13,935 bases of DNA from Armatimonadota bacterium (GCA_016199605.1 JACQGJ010000557.1:1-13935), one strand, 5' to 3'; positions 5,136-13,694 are shown, numbered from the stretch's first letter. Notes: generated by a model from the sequence alone, not told the origin. A program made the numbers and translations.

Positions 5136-7688
5136 ATGATGAGAATGAAGTCATACATGCTGGTAGCCGTGTGCGCAATGGCGTGGTCGGTCAGTGGCTA
5201 CGCTGAGACGGTGGTCGCTCGGTGGGACTTCGAGACCGAAGACCCTGTTGAGTTTGGCGCGGGGTCGGAGGACTACGTGCTCAACTTCAAAGGCTTAACG
5301 GAAGAGACTCCTCACTCCGGCAAGAAATGCTTCAAGATGGACATCACCTTCCCCAGTGGGGGTTTGTTCTCGTACTGGCAGGTACCCATCAAACCCCTCT
5401 CGATGCGAAAGCACCGGCTTATGCTGAGGGGTTATATGCGTGTCGTTCAGCACGACACGCGGAGCATCAGCTTCGGCTACCGGATGCCCGGCTGGAACTG
5501 TGAGCCGTTCTCGTCCAACCCTCAACTGCCGGACCAATGGGTGGAACAAGGCTACAACTTCACGGAGCGACTGCTCCGGTTTGACGAAGAACCTCTGCTC
5601 ACTCTTGACGGGTGGTATCTCTCTTTCGTGGGACTGCAAGGACGCAGCATTGTCTATCTCGACGACGTGGAGCTGGTCGAGGACGCCCAGGACTCGGAGT
5701 TGGATGCGAAGGTAGACGCGGATGAAACGTCTCGCCGCCAGCTCATGGGAAGCTTCCAGATCAAACTGAAACGACTGCAAAGCGCGTTTGCGGCTCAACC
5801 TCCGGCCTTCCCCGGCAACGACGGCACGGCGAAGTGCGACGCGGCGCTCCGTGAAGCTCTTGCCGCTCGACTGAGCGCCACTGCTGACTTGATTGCCGCG
5901 GCGGCGGATCCCCCTCCGCGCGTGCTGCTCTCGGACCTGCGGGATGATTTGACCGTGCTCGCCAACGGTGTGCGCAGCCGTCCGGCGCTGCGCAAGTATG
6001 GAAGGGCTGCGTCCCTCGTTGCCTTCGCTGTTCCACCCCTCAGCAACGTGCTGCCCAACCCTCGCGACATTCCGATCTCGGGCGTTCCTTGCCGCCGAAT
6101 CGAGATTACTGCCTGCCCCGGGCAAGACGAGCCAGCGTGCATCGCGCTCTGGTCGGGGAGTGATGTCCACGATCTCACCCTCTCGGTCACCGATCTGCAA
6201 CCTGCAGCAACGTCGCAATCGCCCAAGAGCGGAACCACAGGTCGCAGATCCAAAATCGACAGTCGTCCGCCTCTTCCCGCCACGACGGTAGACTTCCGCT
6301 TGGTCAAGTCGTGGTACAGTCTGCGCGATCCTCTGTACTACAACAAGTCGTTGCTCACCCCCGAGCTGCTGCTCAAGAAGGATGATCTGGTAGCAGTCGA
6401 CGAGTCCACCCGGAAGAACACGGTGCCCCCCGTTGATAAGCTTCGTGATGCTCCTGACTTGCAGCCGTTTGCTATCCAGGCCGGCACAGTGCGATTGCTA
6501 TGGCTGACGGCTCACCTTCCTCGAGAGACCCGTCCCGGCGAGTACGTCGGGAGGCTCCGCCTGCTGGACGGCACTCAACCTCTGGATGAACTCAATCTGG
6601 TCGTGCGGGTCCTGCCCTTCGCGCTCGAACAGTCGGGGATGACCTGGGGAATGTTCTACCGGGGCATCATTGATAGCGACAAGCCCAGCCTCGCCTCGGA
6701 CCACAAGACCGAGACCCAATACGAGGCAGACATGCGCACCTGGGTGACGCATGGCATGGGCTACCCCACCTTCTATTCCACGGGCAGTCAACAACGGTTG
6801 CTTCAGGAGATGCAAGTGCGCAACCGCGTGGGATTGCCCGGCGACTTCGCTTTGCTGACCGGCGGCTGCAGCAGCGGCGCCGACATTGGCCCTGCGAAGG
6901 GAGAGGAACGAACGGCGGCGATTCAGCGGTTTCGGCAGTATGTGCGGGGCTTGCTGGAGGTCGCGCTGCAGGGCGGCTATAGGACCGTGTCCATCTGGGG
7001 AACCGACGAAGCTCCGGAGGAAGTTGTAAGCGGGGAGCTTGATGCCATCGCGGTTGCCCACGAGGAAGGGGCCCTTGCTCACCGCTCTTACTGGAGCAAG
7101 CTGGCTGTGGGAGATAAGAAGATCGACCTGGTGATAACCGGGTTCGGACAGCCGCGCGAGGTGATCGACGAGATGCACCGTGCGGGAAGCCGCGTCCTGG
7201 CTTACTCCACCCCTTACGGCTGGTGCAAAGAACCCTACACGTTTCGGCTGCACTACGGCCTGGCGTTGTGGCGGTCGGGCTACGATGGAGGGATGGACTA
7301 TGCCTACCAGGATGGCGACAACGTGTGGGACAGCGCCACAAACGGCAATGTCATGGCGATGTGTTACCCAACGGCCGAGGGGGTCATAGAGACCACCCGG
7401 TGGGAGGGAATCCGTGCAGGGATAGATGACTGCCGATACCTGGCTACTTTGAAAGCTGCGATTGCCCGCGCCGGAAAGGACCCCCGCCGGAACCGGCTCG
7501 CACGCCAGGCGGCGAAGTGGGTTGAGGGAGAACTCGGAGCGGCGATTGATGAAGCCCTTCGACCCACCGTCAGGATTGAGCCGGGGAAGCGACCTTTGTG
7601 GATCAAGCCTGAGTATCTCGATCTGGACGCGTGGCGAGGCCGCATGGCGGAATGGATTGTTAGACTTAACGGCAGTCGGTCAGGCTAA
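5136..7688 (+). CDS. Secreted DUF4091/GH123-like putative glycosidase
   Basis: The product has 850 residues. A signal peptide spans residues 1-23 (MMRMKSYMLVAVCAMAWSVS, cleaved after GYA). Residues 25-185 form a beta-sandwich that looks like a carbohydrate-binding module (starting VVARWDFE, ending IVYLDDVELVED). A helical linker with alanine-rich stretches follows (about 190-290). After a middle beta region comes a barrel-like domain whose C-terminal part is of the DUF4091 type: WGTDEAPEE (D624-E625), GYDGGMDYAYQ, CYPTAEGVIETTRWEGIRAGIDDCRYL (ending near residue 769). GH123 beta-N-acetylgalactosaminidases use an adjacent Asp-Glu pair for substrate-assisted catalysis, and D624-E625 is in the matching kind of motif, so hydrolysis of an N-acetylhexosamine is possible but inferred. 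The frame is open to a GTG at 5097, but the ATG at 5136 has GGAGAGG (5125-5131) and begins the signal peptide. It lies 38 bases ahead of the lyase gene, so probably co-transcribed. Confidence 0.82.
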   Translation: MMRMKSYMLVAVCAMAWSVSGYAETVVARWDFETEDPVEFGAGSEDYVLNFKGLTEETPHSGKKCFKMDITFPSGGLFSYWQVPIKPLSMRKHRLMLRGYMRVVQHDTRSISFGYRMPGWNCEPFSSNPQLPDQWVEQGYNFTERLLRFDEEPLLTLDGWYLSFVGLQGRSIVYLDDVELVEDAQDSELDAKVDADETSRRQLMGSFQIKLKRLQSAFAAQPPAFPGNDGTAKCDAALREALAARLSATADLIAAAADPPPRVLLSDLRDDLTVLANGVRSRPALRKYGRAASLVAFAVPPLSNVLPNPRDIPISGVPCRRIEITACPGQDEPACIALWSGSDVHDLTLSVTDLQPAATSQSPKSGTTGRRSKIDSRPPLPATTVDFRLVKSWYSLRDPLYYNKSLLTPELLLKKDDLVAVDESTRKNTVPPVDKLRDAPDLQPFAIQAGTVRLLWLTAHLPRETRPGEYVGRLRLLDGTQPLDELNLVVRVLPFALEQSGMTWGMFYRGIIDSDKPSLASDHKTETQYEADMRTWVTHGMGYPTFYSTGSQQRLLQEMQVRNRVGLPGDFALLTGGCSSGADIGPAKGEERTAAIQRFRQYVRGLLEVALQGGYRTVSIWGTDEAPEEVVSGELDAIAVAHEEGALAHRSYWSKLAVGDKKIDLVITGFGQPREVIDEMHRAGSRVLAYSTPYGWCKEPYTFRLHYGLALWRSGYDGGMDYAYQDGDNVWDSATNGNVMAMCYPTAEGVIETTRWEGIRAGIDDCRYLATLKAAIARAGKDPRRNRLARQAAKWVEGELGAAIDEALRPTVRIEPGKRPLWIKPEYLDLDAWRGRMAEWIVRLNGSRSG

Positions 7689-7710
7689 CGATCCCTGGAA
7701 GACGAGAAGG

Positions 7711-7716
7711 AAGGAG
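7711..7716 (+). promoter_or_regulatory. Ribosome binding site of the heparinase-like gene
   Basis: AAGGAG lies 10 bases before the ATG at 7727, in a 38-base intercistronic gap with no promoter or terminator visible. It supports the 7727 start over the in-frame ATG four codons later and supports co-transcription with the DUF4091-like gene. Confidence 0.6.
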
Positions 7717-7726
7717 ACAGACTCCC

Positions 7727-10700
7727 ATGAGATTCGTGATGGACGCCCTGTCAATGACCGTGGCTTTCTTAGCCCTTTCCCAGACTGTCCTGGAGGTAAT
7801 GGCCGCAGAGCGAAGTGGGGGGGCGTCAAACTGGAACTCCCCTGATCGCGGCGCGAAGGTCGCCTCTCTGATTCCGGGACGGAAGATCCCCAAATTCACG
7901 CCGGAGAACCTCTTCGCCGATTGGACGAAGCAGCAGGTCGAGCGCTGGAACAAGGAGCACCCACCGCTGCCACCGGAGGAGGCAGATCAGAAGTACGCCG
8001 CGACCGCGCCGACGGATGCCGACCTCACGGGTGAATTCCCGATCCACATCTCCCCCTTTGGCCGATTGCGCGGGGGCCAGGCGGACAACAGCCCTGAGCA
8101 CCACGTGGTCGAGAGGGCCGATCAGGTGATGGTGAGCTACTGCCCTTTCTGCGGGTCGCAGTCGTTCTCCCTGGCCTTCGATCCCAAGAACCCCTACGGT
8201 CATGTGACGACCAATTGCTGTCGGACCGACCTGTACGCTACGGCAAAGGATTGGCCCGCACCCTACCCTCACAAGCCCAACACCTCGGTCAAGTTCCTGC
8301 ACCTCGACGACACGTGGGTGGAAGTCCCCTGCACGGTTTACCGCGACAAGGAGGGCGTGGAGTGGGAGTTGTTCATCAACACAATCTTCGACCACAAGCG
8401 TTGGCTCGAGCAGGGGTGCGAACTGGTGAAGCAGTTCAGTGAGAAGTTCAAGGAGACTGCCGATCCGCTGTACGCCCACAAGATCGCCGTCCTCCTCGAC
8501 ATGGTCGCGGACACCTACTACGGTCTGCCTTTGGCGGCCAACAACAAGCTGTGCAATGGCAAGGACGGCAAACCGCTGACTCGGACCGAATGGGAAGCCG
8601 TGCCTCGCCCCGCCATCTTCGAGGTCAGCTACCTGGGAGCGTGGAGCAAACGCGAACCTTACAGCAGTCCCGGATGGCTCAACATGATGGGGGAGCATGT
8701 CTGGGTGGAGCCTTTCGCACGGGTGCGGAACCATCCATCCTTCAAGTTCTATTCGCAGAAGAAGTATGGTGACCCGGAAGCGCTCGACAGGAAAGTCATA
8801 ACGAAGCTGCTGCGCGAGTTGTCGCTCATGTTCCAGAGCGTGTTCTCGCAGAAGCTGCTGCACAACTACCAGGAGGCGATCTACATTGATCTGTGGCTGT
8901 TGGGAGTGCTGACGCAGGACAAGGTGTTGATTGACTTTGCGGCCCCCTGCCAGGAACTCTCGATGTATAACCACACCTACCAGGACGGGATGAACGGTGA
9001 GGGCGCGCCCAACTACATGGATATGCCGGGCGGCTACTACTATCCCATCCTGAAGGACCCAAAAGGCTGGCTGCAATATGATCCGCAGTTCCTGGAGCGA
9101 AATCCGTTCTATGAGGCCGCCAGCACCGAAATGCACAAGACCGCCACGGTACGCGGAATGGAGCTGGAATTCGGGGATCAACACCAGCACGCCTGGCTGC
9201 ACAATTTCCTCACCGACCTGTCTGCTGTGCGCGCCAACGAGCGGATTGGCAGTCGCAACTGGGCGGGGTATGGTGTTGGGCTTCTGCGCGTCGGCGGCCC
9301 AGGGCATAGGATGGAAGCGGGCCTCGATTACACCCGCGCCACGCTGCACAACGCGCAGGACGCACTCAGCATGGAGTGCTGGGTGGACGGCGTGCCTGTC
9401 ATGCGAAAAGGCGGTTACTCGGCGTGGTGGAGCAATGCGCACCTGCAATGGGACCGACCCGAATATCAGGCGCTCAAGAACATGGGCTATCCGCGAGAGA
9501 TTGCCGAAGGCGGATGGGCATTCGACGCCTGGTCCTGGGTCTGGTCGCACAGCCCTCATTGCCAGAATACGCTTACCGTGGACGAGGTCGGCACCGGGAA
9601 GGGGTGGGGAGACAACCGCGGCTATGGAGAGGTCATCACGTTCAAAGGTGGCGAGGCTGCGGGAGCGCCGGGTTCCGGTTTCCAGGTTCTCGACGTTCGC
9701 GACCATTACTCCTGGTCGCGCGTGGGAAAGCAGGTCAGCGACTGGCGACGGACGGTGATCGGTGTGGAGGGACCGTACGGCCGACCCTATATGCTCGAGC
9801 TTGTGAAGATCAAGGGTGGCGCCCGCCATGCACTGTATAACAATGGTTGGGCCGACCGGGTCGAGGCGACGCTGCCTCCAGTCAAGTCCCGGGCCGAGAA
9901 CCTGGCACAGGTGTTCTTCGGAGACAAACTTCCCGAAGACACTACGGATTATCGCAACTACCGTAACCTGCGAAAAGTGGAGGAGCACGCCCCCGCTGGC
10001 CCTACTTACGATCTGACATGGAAGACGGACATGGCGGCTTATTCTCCCCGCGACCTCAACGGCAAGCCCTTCCAGCGGCCGCTGCCGGAAGACGTGGGCC
10101 GGGTGCGATTGCGCTTCATCGGCGTGAACAAGTCCCCCGGTGAAACCCGGTTGCTGAGTGGAAAGGGACCCTGGATCGGCTTTATGCGCCAGCCTCTTCC
10201 AAACAATCAGCGCGTGGATGGGAATGTCGCCTTCATGGACGCCCGCGATTACCTGATCGAATACCGCACGGGTGGCACTGATGACAAGCCTCTTGAGAGC
10301 CTCTTCGCCCACGTGCTCGAAGGCTACCGTGAGGGTGAGCAATCGTGCATCAAGTCAGTAACGCCTCTGAAGGTTACCAGCGTGAAAGGCCCCGAACGCG
10401 ACGTATTGGCGCTTCGCCTGAAGATCGCGGGCGACACACTGGCTCCCAACTCCTCCGGGGTCCTCGGTTCGATCGGTACGATCAGTCCAATCCATCCGAC
10501 CACAGCGGGTCACACGGACACCGTGATCTACCAGTCGGAAGCGGGGACGGTGAAGCTGCCCGATGGACTGGAGACCGACGCCCGCTACGCTCTGTTGCGC
10601 CGCGATGCTAAAGGAGAGGTCATCGAAGCCGATCTCTGCCGAGGGACTTATATCATTGCCGGGAAGTTCCGCGCCTCCATGCCCGGCGACCTCACCGGCA

Positions 10701-12280
10701 CGATCGTGGATGTCATCGGCGACCTCACTGGCACTCGCCAGGAAAGCGCTCTAATCATCAAACCCGACAAGCCGTGGCCCGCGGGAGACAACCTCAAGAA
10801 CCGCCAACTGCTCCTCCGCGTCGAGAGCGCGTTGCGTGACCCCTGCAACGAGGGCTACCGTGTGGAGAACGCGACCGCGCTGTCCGGTGGCCTGGTGCGG
10901 GTGGACTTGCAGGACCATGCGCCTTTCGTTATTAGTTGGCACGAAGTCGCAGTGTTGCCCGCGGACAAACCCAACGTGATCCGCACGAATCGTCCGATGG
11001 TAGACCACGGCAACAACCCCTGGTATTGCGGGATGAAGCTGTGGTTTCCTGAGCGCGGGAAGACCTACACGATCAAGAAAGTCAACGAAGTCGGCGGCGG
11101 TTATGGCGGCGACACCGTGGAGCTCGTGGAGAACGTCAACCTCGCCGCAGAGGGCGTCAAGGTCGGAGACTGGTATGTCATCTACGGTGTGCAACCGGGC
11201 CTGAAAGTCACGATTCCCAACGATTTCTGCTGGCGGCGGGAACCGGCGAGCGGTTGGCAGCAGTATGGGCTGCGCGCAACAGGGACGGTATCCGTAAAGT
11301 CTCCCATCACATCCGGGGCGTTATCGTATCGCATGGGCACCGGCAAATGGCAGGAGGCAGCCACAGGGCGCGATACTTTCGCTGGCGATGAAGCCGGTGA
11401 GCAGGGCGTGTCGCTGATAGCGGCGAAGCCCGCGTGGTTGAAACTGAACGACGCGACGACGCCCTCGGTGACGCGCCTCACACTCGACGGACAGGAGATG
11501 ACCGCCGAAGCTGCCAAAGACCTAGGCTGGATCGAGCCGCCTCGACACCTTTCGGTGGAAATCAGGGACGCCGAGAACCCTCTCGATCCTGCGTCCTTCT
11601 CAGTCACCCTCAACCGGAAGCGGCTCGGCAAAGAGATCGTGACCTTCACGACTACCGAGAAAGAGAAAGGCATCAAGGTGGAGGTCAACCTTGAGAAAGC
11701 CCTCGTGGAGGAACAGTCGCGGCCCCGCAAGCACATCGTTGAAGTGGCCGTCGCCGACCGATCCGCGGACCACCGCGTGACAAGTGTGGTCGTGTCCTTC
11801 ATCAACAAAGTTCCTCTGGAGACAGAGGTCACTTACCTGAGTGACCTGAAGGCCCTGAGGTCCTTCGCACACGCAGGTCTGATCCTCGACAAGAACTACT
11901 ATGGCGGTGTCGCGGAGGTCTCGGGGCGCCTCTACCCCAAGTGCGTGATGATCTGTCCCGAACCCAGTCCCGACGGCGCGCACGGGGAAGTCCTCTACGC
12001 CCTCCCTGCCGACAAAGGACCTCTCACCCTTCACGCCGAAGTCGGCATTGAAGAGATCGCCCGCGCTTATGGAAGCGTAGTATTCATGGTCCAGACCGGC
12101 GACTCGCCCGACGGCCCGTGGGAGACCCTCTACACCTCTCCGACCCTCCGCGGCGGACAGGAGCCGATGACTATCGCCGTTCCCCTCGGCAAAGCGAGAT
12201 ACCTGCGCCTTTACACCACCGATGCCGACGACGGCATTGGCAGCGATCACGCAACGTGGGGAAACGCGAGGGTGAAATGA
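7727..12280 (+). CDS. Secreted heparinase II/III-like polysaccharide lyase with zinc-knuckle and NPCBM domain
   Basis: The product has 1517 residues, about twice the usual heparinase II/III length. A signal peptide covers residues 1-26 or 27 (MDALSMTVAFLALSQ...EVMAA). Residues 139-165 carry CPFCG (C139, C142) and a CC pair (C164, C165), a likely structural zinc site. Residues 230-540 are helical and resemble the alpha/alpha toroid of these lyases, with YNHTYQDG (N415-H416) and GEGAPNY (E425, Y430) where catalytic Asn/His/Tyr residues are expected. Residues 540-760 match the heparinase II/III-like beta-sandwich (ATLHNAQDALSMECWVDG, MRKGGYSAWW). Residues 800-1360 are beta-rich and unassigned. 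Residues 1363-1517 are an NPCBM-type binding domain (EVTYLSDLKA, VGIEE, GSDHATWGNARVK). The inferred reaction is beta-elimination on a uronic-acid glycan; the substrate is unknown. The last 149 bases are duplicated at 13787-13935. Confidence 0.88.
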   Translation: MRFVMDALSMTVAFLALSQTVLEVMAAERSGGASNWNSPDRGAKVASLIPGRKIPKFTPENLFADWTKQQVERWNKEHPPLPPEEADQKYAATAPTDADLTGEFPIHISPFGRLRGGQADNSPEHHVVERADQVMVSYCPFCGSQSFSLAFDPKNPYGHVTTNCCRTDLYATAKDWPAPYPHKPNTSVKFLHLDDTWVEVPCTVYRDKEGVEWELFINTIFDHKRWLEQGCELVKQFSEKFKETADPLYAHKIAVLLDMVADTYYGLPLAANNKLCNGKDGKPLTRTEWEAVPRPAIFEVSYLGAWSKREPYSSPGWLNMMGEHVWVEPFARVRNHPSFKFYSQKKYGDPEALDRKVITKLLRELSLMFQSVFSQKLLHNYQEAIYIDLWLLGVLTQDKVLIDFAAPCQELSMYNHTYQDGMNGEGAPNYMDMPGGYYYPILKDPKGWLQYDPQFLERNPFYEAASTEMHKTATVRGMELEFGDQHQHAWLHNFLTDLSAVRANERIGSRNWAGYGVGLLRVGGPGHRMEAGLDYTRATLHNAQDALSMECWVDGVPVMRKGGYSAWWSNAHLQWDRPEYQALKNMGYPREIAEGGWAFDAWSWVWSHSPHCQNTLTVDEVGTGKGWGDNRGYGEVITFKGGEAAGAPGSGFQVLDVRDHYSWSRVGKQVSDWRRTVIGVEGPYGRPYMLELVKIKGGARHALYNNGWADRVEATLPPVKSRAENLAQVFFGDKLPEDTTDYRNYRNLRKVEEHAPAGPTYDLTWKTDMAAYSPRDLNGKPFQRPLPEDVGRVRLRFIGVNKSPGETRLLSGKGPWIGFMRQPLPNNQRVDGNVAFMDARDYLIEYRTGGTDDKPLESLFAHVLEGYREGEQSCIKSVTPLKVTSVKGPERDVLALRLKIAGDTLAPNSSGVLGSIGTISPIHPTTAGHTDTVIYQSEAGTVKLPDGLETDARYALLRRDAKGEVIEADLCRGTYIIAGKFRASMPGDLTGTIVDVIGDLTGTRQESALIIKPDKPWPAGDNLKNRQLLLRVESALRDPCNEGYRVENATALSGGLVRVDLQDHAPFVISWHEVAVLPADKPNVIRTNRPMVDHGNNPWYCGMKLWFPERGKTYTIKKVNEVGGGYGGDTVELVENVNLAAEGVKVGDWYVIYGVQPGLKVTIPNDFCWRREPASGWQQYGLRATGTVSVKSPITSGALSYRMGTGKWQEAATGRDTFAGDEAGEQGVSLIAAKPAWLKLNDATTPSVTRLTLDGQEMTAEAAKDLGWIEPPRHLSVEIRDAENPLDPASFSVTLNRKRLGKEIVTFTTTEKEKGIKVEVNLEKALVEEQSRPRKHIVEVAVADRSADHRVTSVVVSFINKVPLETEVTYLSDLKALRSFAHAGLILDKNYYGGVAEVSGRLYPKCVMICPEPSPDGAHGEVLYALPADKGPLTLHAEVGIEEIARAYGSVVFMVQTGDSPDGPWETLYTSPTLRGGQEPMTIAVPLGKARYLRLYTTDADDGIGSDHATWGNARVK
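12128..12276 (+). repeat. Direct repeat, copy A (3' end of the lyase gene)
   Basis: These 149 bases, encoding the last 49 residues or so of the NPCBM domain, align without gaps to 13787-13935 at an offset of 1659 bases, with 10 mismatches by my count. The stretch 12168-12252 is identical over 85 bases. Because 1659 is divisible by three, recombination between the copies would keep the lyase frame. Confidence 0.9.
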
Positions 12281-12339
12281 TGTGCGGTGCTGAAGGAGGA
12301 CCTTGGAACGAAACCGGCTCGGAGAGTCAAGAAGCCAGT

Positions 12340-12663
12340 CTAATCCGCGGGGAAAGTGGGCCTACGTGTTGTGGAGTCATTGGCTGCCTTTTCCACCACG
12401 TCAACCTCCTGCTGGTACCACTGACTCAACTCGTCGAGCAGGTCTTTGAGCTGCCCGAACATCTCGTCATCCAACACAATCTCGCACTCCTGGACCGGCT
12501 CCCATAGCACGCTTTCGTCCGAAGACCTCGCGGGCACGCATGCACGAGTGATGCCGAAAAGGAGCCGATAGGTCCCGCTCGCACACGAATGCCCGATCCA
12601 GTCCGGTCGAACGGTCTGGTGGGATTCGCTGCGAACGGGGTCGCGCAACTCAAGCTTTGCCAT
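12340..12663 (-). CDS. Small conserved-looking hypothetical protein, third gene of cassette
   Basis: The 107-residue product is not recognised. It begins MAKLELRDPVRSES, has a middle segment DWIGHSCASGTYRLLFG, and ends in an acidic amphipathic helix (about residues 66-94: VLDDEMFGQLKDLLDELSQWYQQ) followed by a polar tail. There is no signal peptide or membrane segment, so it is probably cytoplasmic. The open frame has an ATG at 12672, but that ATG directly abuts the AGGGAG at 12673-12678. The ATG at 12663 sits 9 bases after it and is the better start. It lies 54 bases beyond the stop of the second cassette gene, same strand. It is convergent with the lyase gene, whose stop is 60 bases away. 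The helix could mediate a protein-protein contact. Confidence 0.65.
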   Translation of the reverse strand: MAKLELRDPVRSESHQTVRPDWIGHSCASGTYRLLFGITRACVPARSSDESVLWEPVQECEIVLDDEMFGQLKDLLDELSQWYQQEVDVVEKAANDSTTRRPTFPAD

Positions 12664-12672
12664 GTCGCTCAT

Positions 12673-12678
12673 CTCCCT
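12673..12678 (-). promoter_or_regulatory. Ribosome binding site setting the start of the third cassette gene
   Basis: AGGGAG on the - strand is 9 bases from the ATG at 12663 but touches the upstream in-frame ATG at 12672, which argues for the downstream start. Confidence 0.5.
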
Positions 12679-12717
12679 GCGGACTCTGTGAGTCCGAGTG
12701 TACCCGTCATGTCGGGC

Positions 12718-13176
12718 TTATGCCGCAAGTGCTGCGGCAAGCTCAGGGCGCCCTCGCCACCGAGGTCCGGTGCCGGAGGCATCCTGCCCGTCCCCAGGTC
12801 CGGGGTACGAACATGCGGCAAATTCCCGGCGTGAGGACAAGAGACGAATCGCGGAGATGGGCTGCTGTTGTCTACGGACCTTGCCCAGTGTTTGCTCGAT
12901 CTCGGCATCGACGGCTTCAGGCAGTTCGACATTCCTCAACTCATTCAGAGCCGCCGCGGCAGCGTCATATCTCCTGGCCTCAAGCCAGCACGAGGCCGCG
13001 CTGAAGGCATTGATGTAAAACTCTCTGTCGCCCCGCTCCCGGAGTTTCTGGGCAATCCGTGTCTCAATCCCGGCCGCCTCTGCATACACTGCCCGGGCCC
13101 CGCTCTGACTCCCTATGGCTTTGAGACGATCTGCTTCCACGATAAGCAGCGACTTTCGTCGGAAGAGTTCTTTCAC
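12718..13176 (-). CDS. Small helical (TPR-like) protein, second gene of cassette
   Basis: The product is 152 residues, function not recognised. Residues 1-105 are strongly helical (MKELFRRKSLLIVEADRLKA, GARAVYAEAAGIETRIAQKL, AFSAASCWLEARRYDAAAAALNEL) with the small/large residue spacing of tetratricopeptide hairpins, so it may be an adaptor. It starts with GTG at 13176, whose last bases overlap the TGA stop of the upstream gene (4-base overlap, 13173-13176); GGTGAT at 13182-13187 may serve as its ribosome site. Translation is therefore probably coupled. The last 35 or so residues (from about EFAACSYPGPGDGQ to ELAAALAA) are encoded by a cluster of small palindromes and have a different, Gly/Pro/Ala-rich composition. 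The original protein may have been shorter, with the tail added by a repeat element. Confidence 0.7.
   Translation of the reverse strand: MKELFRRKSLLIVEADRLKAIGSQSGARAVYAEAAGIETRIAQKLRERGDREFYINAFSAASCWLEARRYDAAAAALNELRNVELPEAVDAEIEQTLGKVRRQQQPISAIRLLSSRREFAACSYPGPGDGQDASGTGPRWRGRPELAAALAA
12721..12805. repeat. Cluster of short palindromes (REP-like)
   Basis: Five perfect dyads fall in 85 bases: TGCCGCA-AGTGC-TGCGGCA (12721-12739), AGGGCGCCCT (12745-12754), ACCG-AGGTC-CGGT (12759-12771), TGCC-GGA-GGCA (12771-12781) and CCCC-AGGTCC-GGGG (12792-12805). AGGTCCGG also occurs as a direct repeat at 12763 and 12796. The cluster overlaps the 3' end of the second cassette gene and sits before the third, where it could act as an mRNA-processing or attenuation structure, or be a dispersed repeat. 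Confidence 0.5.
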
Positions 13177-13682
13177 AACACATCACCCCGCTCATGCCGG
13201 TAGCGTTCATGGAGGAAACTGGCACTAGGCTCACAGAAGCGACAAGTGACAACATACCCACTCTTGCCGTGTGGATTACTCAGCAACTGTGCGCGTTTCT
13301 CCCGGGTGCGCCTCTCCAGATCGCCTTCGTCAGTCCCGCTGACTTCAAGCATTTCTTTCCTGTCTCCCTCAGATCGCCCGACGTAGTAGTCTGCGCGCTC
13401 CCCCCACTTAGCCACTTCCGTTACTCGTTTGTCAGTATAGGACGCCAAGAGCAAACAGGCAACCCCAATGGCTCCTTGCTCAATGATGTCCCTGCGCTGA
13501 AAGGTTGTATGAAGGCTTTCGTCATACGTAGTCCAACTCACCTCAAGCCGGGCGTCAACCACGTTCCCACCGACCTTCAATTCCACCGGAGAGATGTGAT
13601 GATGTGCGAGAGCGCCAGCCGTTGAGTCTGCCACGACAGGATGAATGCACGGATGGGTTGTCAGGATCTCTCGGATGTCCAT
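13173..13682 (-). CDS. Uncharacterised protein, first gene of cassette
   Basis: This 169-residue cytoplasmic-looking protein starts MDIREILTTHPCIHPVVADS. Its central part has a hydrophobic helix (EQGAIGVACLLLASYT) followed by GERADYYVG, MLEVSGTDEGD, then REKRAQLLSNPHGKSGYVV. The order Asp, Glu-x-Ser, Lys-containing helix is loosely like PD-(D/E)XK nuclease folds, but the usual Lys after Glu is replaced, so I offer this only as a weak idea. I believe homologues of this pattern occur as uncharacterised proteins in other environmental bacteria, from memory and unverified. The frame is open to 13802, but that extension is antisense to the NPCBM fragment. ATG at 13682 fits the promoter at 13695-13723 and has no Shine-Dalgarno, suggesting near-leaderless translation. 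It overlaps the next gene by 4 bases. Confidence 0.72.
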   Translation of the reverse strand: MDIREILTTHPCIHPVVADSTAGALAHHHISPVELKVGGNVVDARLEVSWTTYDESLHTTFQRRDIIEQGAIGVACLLLASYTDKRVTEVAKWGERADYYVGRSEGDRKEMLEVSGTDEGDLERRTREKRAQLLSNPHGKSGYVVTCRFCEPSASFLHERYRHERGDVL

Positions 13683-13694
13683 TGGTACGACAGC

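Noticed and set aside
5295..6218. 307-residue - strand open frame
   Set aside because: Antisense to the binding-module part of the DUF4091-like gene with shadow-like composition.
7826..10342. 838-residue open frame on the - strand
   Set aside because: It lies wholly antisense to the lyase gene, whose domains, signal peptide and ribosome site are clear. The antisense protein is rich in Val/His/Arg/Leu, as expected from a GC-rich shadow.
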